Source of the DNA: Rhipidocladum racemiflorum
Taxonomy: Eukaryota > Streptophyta > Magnoliopsida > Poales > Poaceae
Length of the DNA: 64,000 nucleotides
Assembly: GCA_036346355.1 (NCBI GenBank)
Contig: CM070591.1
Location: forward strand, 25,652,001-25,716,000
Reading direction: 5' to 3'
In this document: piece by piece, positions 57,821 through 64,000 of the stretch
Position numbering within the stretch: the stretch's first letter is position 1
How the letters are laid out: each line of letters begins with the position of its first letter
The notes under the pieces: model-generated
Database searches by the model: none
What the model was told of the DNA's origin: nothing
The model's input: the letters and a program-made list of their open reading frames with translations, nothing else
Made by a program: the position numbers and the translations under genes

Positions 57821-60800
57821 CTGGATTCGACCTCGAATCTTACACGTCAACTCTAAAACAATGTCCACTAGAGACTCATCTTCTTTGCGAACTCAACACA
57901 CCCACGCAAAGACTCAAACAATAGCAATGACAACTCCATTCTCCAAATCCATCTATTAACAAGAGTGACTTGGCTTAGCTTAACTAAGCACAACTTGACA
58001 TGATTCCTCATTTACTTCAATCTCTATCATGATTCATAAACTCCGAATGACACAATCACCTTGAAACACATCACTTTTTCATCATTAGTATTAAAACGGT
58101 CAACCGAGGTTCCAAACTAGAACCCCCACAAAGACCATTTACGCAAAACCCCATCTCTCCCAATTATTTGACCCCTTTTCGAAAGGAATCAAAATTTACT
58201 AATGTCATCTTCGCTCATAGCCTACATCAACCATACTTTCCTTTCGACTGCCAACCACAATACACTTTTCATTCTATCCTCTCCCCGGCATCACGGACCC
58301 ACAGGACGTCTAGCTAATACAATGTCCACGACAAAGCATTTTACATCACACTTTCTATAACATTTGCTTCCACCCAACGATACTTTCAACCAAATTCAAA
58401 CCACGACATCAACAACCTCCATCATCATCCACCCTCATACCACTAATGTCCAGCACCTAGCCCAAACTAGGACCGTAACTCACTACCAAATCTCAATTGG
58501 CACTTTTCCCAAGAGGATGTCGCCCTCACAAACAATTCACACAAACAACGAAGCCCACGAGTATAGCTCTTAGATTATACTCAACAATAACCCGAGGCCC
58601 TTCTTATTCTCGCTCCTATCAATAGTGCAAAAGAAGTACGATTCTTTTGAATCCAAGTAGACCACATACAACAACTCGAATCTCAAAGCGCCACAAATCG
58701 CTTTGGAAAGAACCCGATAACATTGAAAGACCACCCTTTTGCTTTTCCTAAGTCAAGCCGCAAAGGAAAACTCAAATCTCCAATCAACGCGATACAATTC
58801 GCATCGGGGAGCACTCAAACAAATAGAGACTCCACACAATTCTCTTGACAGATGTTCTCAACAACTAAAGACAACTCGACTCGCCTTCACCACAGCCAAA
58901 CTTTTCACTTTAACCAAAATCAACATCTTGGAAGAGAACTGCCACAAAAACTCTCGAAGAGAAAGGGAAACTCAAATCCCTTGCATAACAAAACCAAAAT
59001 ACCAGCATTTATCCATTCATTCATTTTCATGCTAGAGAGCAATGAAAAATCTCGATTCATAACACGAATGCGAATTCTACAAGAGCACTCCGGATTAGTC
59101 ATATGTCTCTATATGACTTTCTCACCGTCCTGACTCAACAACTCTTTTATGCTTATAAAAACGATGTCATGAATCTTTTTCACCATTTATTCATCATGTA
59201 ACCACGATACCCATTAACTATTCACCAAGAGACTTCATTCTCCTTGTCACATGATTGACACCCAACAACATCGATGGTTGCTCAAATTCGCATAAACTAC
59301 TTACGGGCGTTAACCGAAAAATACCATATCTCATCACAACCCAACAACCATCAGCACGCATAAGCGCGCAAAACATCGCATTTTAACCAAAGCCAATAAT
59401 GTAAGATAGCATCAACTCTCCAATCAAACATCTACGCCTAATAACCGCTACCAATTCTCTTAAAGAGAAAGGAAACACATTCCCAGCAGGGAACATTTTA
59501 CCAACAAAAACACTTATGAAACAATCATAAGATTCACCTTTTTGAAACGCTCGCAAAAACCACACACCTTTCCCAAATCAATCCAACTCTAGTCACGATA
59601 GAATTACAATTTAAGCGCTTAACTCCAGGATTACCAAAGATAAATCAGTTGAACGCTAAAGAGAGCATCCCACTCCAACGCTTTGGGTGTTAACCCATAC
59701 TCATAGCATAGACTAAACAGATTAGCCCAAAACGGATGTCATAATCACCCAAATCCCGAGAAGTCCAACACTGTTGCACACAAGCTACAACATCTGCTCT
59801 TGATAAAATCACTTTTCACAGATCATATAACCCCAAGTGATTAGATTACCAACGAACCGTCGACCATATCTCCCGAATGACAACCAACAAGGAGAACCAC
59901 GGTCTCACAACTCCGAGAACAATTAACTTACCGATTAATCCAACATAAGACGCATATCAACAACTTCTTTTGGTCTACTAACCATGACGAACCATTATTC
60001 ATGCAACTTATTATCCCAAGCGTAGCACACATCTCTTTACAATTATTCCGGCGTAATCAACAATTACCCTGGGTATAATCCCTAAGTCACATATTCCATA
60101 TCACCAGTTCATTCCACTAATAATTAATACTAACCACGCGACACGATCTCCACTAGACATTCCTCATAAATACGGATCCCAGACAGACCTCTGTCAAGAA
60201 TAATTCAACCTTTCCTACAATCATTCCATATATCCTCATTAATTGATTACAGGAATTTTAAGTCATATTGTAGACCCACAATATTAACTGACCCACCAGC
60301 TACAATAGGCAGAATTTCACACCATCTTCTTGCTATAACAAGTTCATCAACCGAGACATTCTATGCTAACGAATCTCAAACATCCATTAGATGCCTTTAC
60401 CCGCATCACTTTGCACACACCATTAATCAACTTTCACTTTGGATCACCTGACGTCTCGTTTAATCATCTCTTATCAACACTATATTTTAGTTTATCTTTA
60501 AACAAACAACAAATTCACTTTAACCGAACCACTAGCTCATATCATTCGAAAACTCTAACTTCTCGTCATACACTTAACTTCTTAAACATTCGCATGAATC
60601 ACGCACCCAACTCTTAAGGAAACCATAATTGCTCCAGAAAAGAACAACACCCAAAACACCTTTCCTTCCGAAAGCTCAACCATAAATCACAAGAGAAGTC
60701 AACTCTTAAATTCCCAAATGCCGACACGCAACTACTCCACAACTCTCGAGATCAACAACTTCCACGAAGGAAGATGGTTGCACGAGGAAAAACCAAGCGA

Positions 60801-61842
60801 TTAACCAAAATTTTAGGCCATAACCCCAAACTTCAAACTTTCACTAAACAAAGCGGTTTTTCAAAGATGAATTCCCAAGCAAGTCATCATTGCAATCAAA
60901 CACCACTTAGGCCCCAACAACAAGATCTGGCACAACACCGCAATAACTCTTTTAAACCTCGAAAAAGACAAACACAAGAATAAATTGAAATCTTTCTCCG
61001 TAAAGCAACCGATCAACCACATCCTTTCCGACAAAACCTTGACACCTAAATCCATGCGACTTAGATTTTTCATCTAACTTCAATAACTTCCTTTCAAGTT
61101 GGAGAATGGTAACCCAAGAATCAATCTATAAGTTTCTCTATAAGGCAAACAACAAATCAAGCGTTAAAGTGACAAGGCGACCAAAAGAGGCGCAACCGAA
61201 ATTCTTCTTTTGTCTTCAACCAAAGAAGACAAAACCAAAACCACCAAAAGAACCATCGGTGAGTGTCCAAAACTGAACACTTTTTCTTTTATTTCAACCA
61301 ACCAAAACCAACCAAAACCGTTCGTCAAAACGGCAAAGAAAATTCGGAGGGTCAATCCACAACTCTACTACTCGACTCCAACCAACTACCCAATCTACGA
61401 CGTAAAAGATAAGCACTCTCCCAACAGGAGGTTAAAGTCCATCGGTGATGGCACTACCCGCCACACCGTCAAACCCAACAATACTACAAACAATAAGGTG
61501 ACCGAAACCCCTTTCGGCACCACAACCCACATAATCTCAATTGTATCAACACAATCAATTCTTTCATAAACATAGCAACATATATTACCAAATGTAACAT
61601 TCAACAACAAAGCTTAAATACAACATTTAAGCGTAAAGCAATGGTACCCATACCCATTCCTCTTGTGCAACAAACTGTGTCAAGTTTTAAATTAATTATT
61701 CCACTTACACAAGTTTTAATGTTGCTATCCTATGGCAAAGTTTTAAGTAAAACCTAAGCCATGTTTCTAGGTTATTCCACTTCATATTTTAGTTGAACCT
61801 ATAGTTATGACACTAAATACACATTCCAGGGACCTACAGCCC
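57821..61842 (-). other. Non-coding internal domain of family B element
   Basis: About 4.0 kb, C/A-rich on the plus strand. No frame exceeds about 120 codons and none shows zinc knuckle, protease, RT, RNase H or integrase motifs. The short plus-strand frames (58739-59035, 61210-61569) look like chance openings in low-complexity sequence. One LTR-like phrase (ctccggattagtcat...actttctcaccg) occurs at 59086-59127. Confidence 0.7.
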
Positions 61843-61854
61843 GCTCTGATACCA
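61843..61854 (-). other. Primer binding site of family B element
   Basis: TGGTATCAGAGC on the minus strand, the standard initiator-methionine tRNA primer site of plant LTR elements, 2 bp from the 5' LTR. Confidence 0.9.
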
Positions 61855-61856
61855 AT

Positions 61857-64000
61857 CAGAACACCTCAGCTTTTACTAAGCCTAGAATGTCACCAAACAT
61901 AGATCATGACACATTTAATACCATAATTTAAGGTAAATTACAGCAAGTAATCATTTGGAATAATTGGAAATTTTGACAGCATCTCCTTTGTTTTTGCATG
62001 AAACTTAACAACATAGCATCATATCAATATGTAAGACAAACGAGATATCCATACGCAGCGATAAGGATAGCTAATCATCAACTAAAACATCAATAAGCAT
62101 CGATAGCAAAATAATAAGCATCAATTTAACTCTAGGAAGTTAAAACAACTCCCTCCATAGCCCCACATGATATACATGAGGGAAACAACCAAACATACAG
62201 ACCATACACTAATGATTATTGTAATACTTAATGTCGTGTCTCCAAAACAGGTGAATTAGCTAGATTATGATACTACGTGGAGGAGTGTAGCTAGATCCCT
62301 TTCCATACGCCCGATTTCATTGTGCCTAAACAAACAAACAACATAAAACACAAGCGTGAGTTCGAAAACTCAGCAAGCATATTGTAATGGACAACAAGAT
62401 CATTTACAAGACAATAATACCTCACGTCACATATAACATTTCAAACTTGAACACATAACAACATCCTCATCATTTAATATGTATTGTAATGCAATGCAAT
62501 GCAATGCTATGCTCATATCTCCTTGGAAACTCATACGGTATGGTTGAGTACACACCCGTCGGTGTGCACCCTCTCCCCCCTTCCATCCCGAAGATGGAGG
62601 GTGCCTACTCCTCGCTTCCACAACCCACGGTAGATGGAATCACGATGTAGGACTTACTCTATTGGCTCTCCGGATTAGTCATAACTTTCTCACCGACCTT
62701 CCCGGATTAGTTAATGACTTTCTCACCGCCCGGGCCATGTAACATGTCATGTATGCAAGCATGCCAACATCATATAAAACTCATATTTTAACACATGGCG
62801 TCATAACATCTTAAACATTCTCATCATATCATAGCAATCATTAACACATGGCAAGTGGACATATATCATGTAAACAATTCCATCTAATCTCAACATGCAA
62901 CCTACAACTCGCTATCCATCACAACACACTTGCCTTCAACCGCGGGCAACGGAGTGACGAGAGGTTGAGGGCACTCCCGAAGGCACACCACCTGCAAACA
63001 CGTGCCACACACTTAATTTGACTCCTCAAAACAGTACCCACTACACCTAATACGCTAAATACTCCAAAACCCCGAAATCACAGATTTTGCCCCGTTCTGG
63101 ACAGCGGCTTCGAAAAATCATAACTTGAGTTCTAGAACTCCAAATTGAATAAACGAGTACATCCTCGCGTAGCTTAGGAAATTTCCCAACTTTTTCTAGT
63201 TATAGGTAAAGACTGATTCGGAATATAATGTTGTTTAATCTAACGTTGAACACGAACTGTCTCAATCTCGTCACAGATTTGACAGCGCTCGGTAAAACAG
63301 GCATAACTTCCAAACGGCTGGGCGGAATTTCAATTTCTTTATATGCACTGAAAGATATTGAAATTATCTACAACTTCCTAGAAGTACGTATGGTCAGATT
63401 CGAAATCTAAATTAGTTTAATCTAATGTTGAACACAGACTGTCCCAACCTCGACACAGATTGGACAGCGCCCACCAAAACGGCCATAACTTTCAGATCGT
63501 AACTCCAAAAATTCTCAAAAATACACAAAATAGGTCTTGACGATACCTACAACTTCTTCAACAGGAGGTCAACCAAATTCAGAATCTAAAATTGCGAAAT
63601 CGCACACCATAAAACGGACTCCAAATCTGCCCGAAACTGAGTACAATACGAACTCTAGTTCTTTTCAGATCTACTCCATGGCAGCACGTCCTCTTGATCT
63701 AACAACTCCAAATCTACCATGAGAACAGCACCTAGACCTTCCCCAAGGTTTCCCCATGGACATACCTTAGTCCGACGAGCAGCGAACACGAAGAATGCCT
63801 CTCGATCGCCCGATCTCGCTCCCACGCTGTCGTGGCACCGGTTCTCCTCGTCGCGGATCCTCCTACCGGCGAGGGCAGCACCATGGCGTGGCATGGCAGC
63901 GAGGGGACGCAGCAAGGGCACGTGGTGGAGCAAGGAGGCGCAAGGGTGAGGAGGGGTGGCGGCTAGGGAGGAGGAGGCAATGGGGTGGAGGGGAAACAAG
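61857..64000 (-). repeat. Family B 5' LTR, cut by window end
   Basis: Near-identical to 55374-57500. Its terminal bases differ: the plus strand starts CAGAACACC where the partner has TGTAACACC. The minus-strand frame from 63999 (PHPCASLLHHVPLLRPLAAMPRH) is the GC-rich leader and ends at the donor-like AAG|GTATGTCC (about 63767); it is not a recognisable protein. Confidence 0.85.

Larger units (their letters stand above)
55374..64000 (-). mobile_element. Family B non-autonomous (LARD-like) retrotransposon, minus orientation
   Basis: 3' LTR 55374-57805, PPT 57806-57820, internal 57821-61842, PBS 61843-61854, 5' LTR 61857 to beyond the window end. The two LTRs differ at only about fifteen places over the 2.1 kb visible, many of them 1-2 bp indels. 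The internal 4 kb shows no gag or pol motif on either strand. Signals for replication are intact, so it would have been moved by proteins of another element. Confidence 0.85.

Noticed and set aside
57821..61842. Hidden coding genes in the non-coding interior
   Set aside because: I scanned the short frames on both strands for retrotransposon and general motifs and saw none. The compositional bias explains the openings.

Overview
The window looks like repeat-packed intergenic heterochromatin from a grass (Poaceae). The evidence is the LTR-retrotransposon content: a Tekay/Del-type chromovirus with LTRs of about 3.5 kb, a grass Tat-type Ty3/gypsy element with an antisense extra ORF, several other giant-LTR families whose LTRs start TGTRACACC, and Copia remnants. 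I found no host protein-coding gene, tRNA, rRNA or CRISPR array. Every recognisable coding region is a retrotransposon gene, and each one carries stops or frameshifts. The species cannot be told from the sequence alone.

Layout. 1-5984: a plus-strand giant-LTR element (family B). Its 5' LTR, cut by the window edge, is split by a solo LTR of the same family (399-2867, TSD ATATT). Only 280 bp of internal DNA remain before the 3' LTR (3712-5984). 5985-8465: an LTR fragment (family E), then a decayed antisense Copia gag with a possible promoter. 8466-10284: a complete family E solo LTR (TSD CAAAT) carrying hairpin and G-box repeats. 10290-11864: part of a minus-strand A/C-type LTR. 11865-45679: one minus-strand LTR of about 3.4 kb (family B') blown apart by two nested insertions. 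The first is a solo LTR (family C, 13135-21537, TSD ACAAC), itself split by a Tekay-type solo LTR (13933-17913, TSD ATAAT). The second is a minus-strand Tat element (22467-44466), itself split by a plus-strand Tekay chromovirus (23534-33598). 45680-47227: PPT and zinc-knuckle gag remnant of the B' element. 47228-53110: a plus-strand LTR (family D) split by another Tekay-type solo LTR (48727-52513, TSD AAATG). 53111-55373: a partial minus-strand Tekay-type LTR. 55374-64000: a minus-strand family B element with near-identical LTRs, an intact PBS and PPT, and a non-coding interior of about 4 kb.

How the parts relate. Target-site duplications and split LTRs give an insertion order up to four levels deep. 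The Tekay copy has pre-gag ORF, gag, PR, RT, RNase H, IN and chromodomain. The Tat copy has gag, a triplicated protease segment, RT, a catalytically degenerate RNase H followed by a second RNase H, and IN. Its extra ORF runs on the opposite strand toward pol.

Most interesting observations: (1) the giant LTRs of five families share a micro-exon-like segment ending AGGCAAG, and in Tekay-type LTRs this and a second segment encode conserved acidic peptides; (2) two short palindromes and a periodic array of palindromes are kept across LTR families by what look like compensatory changes; (3) three in-frame 381-bp repeats duplicate the protease active-site region of the Tat element; (4) a non-coding family B element appears to have moved recently.
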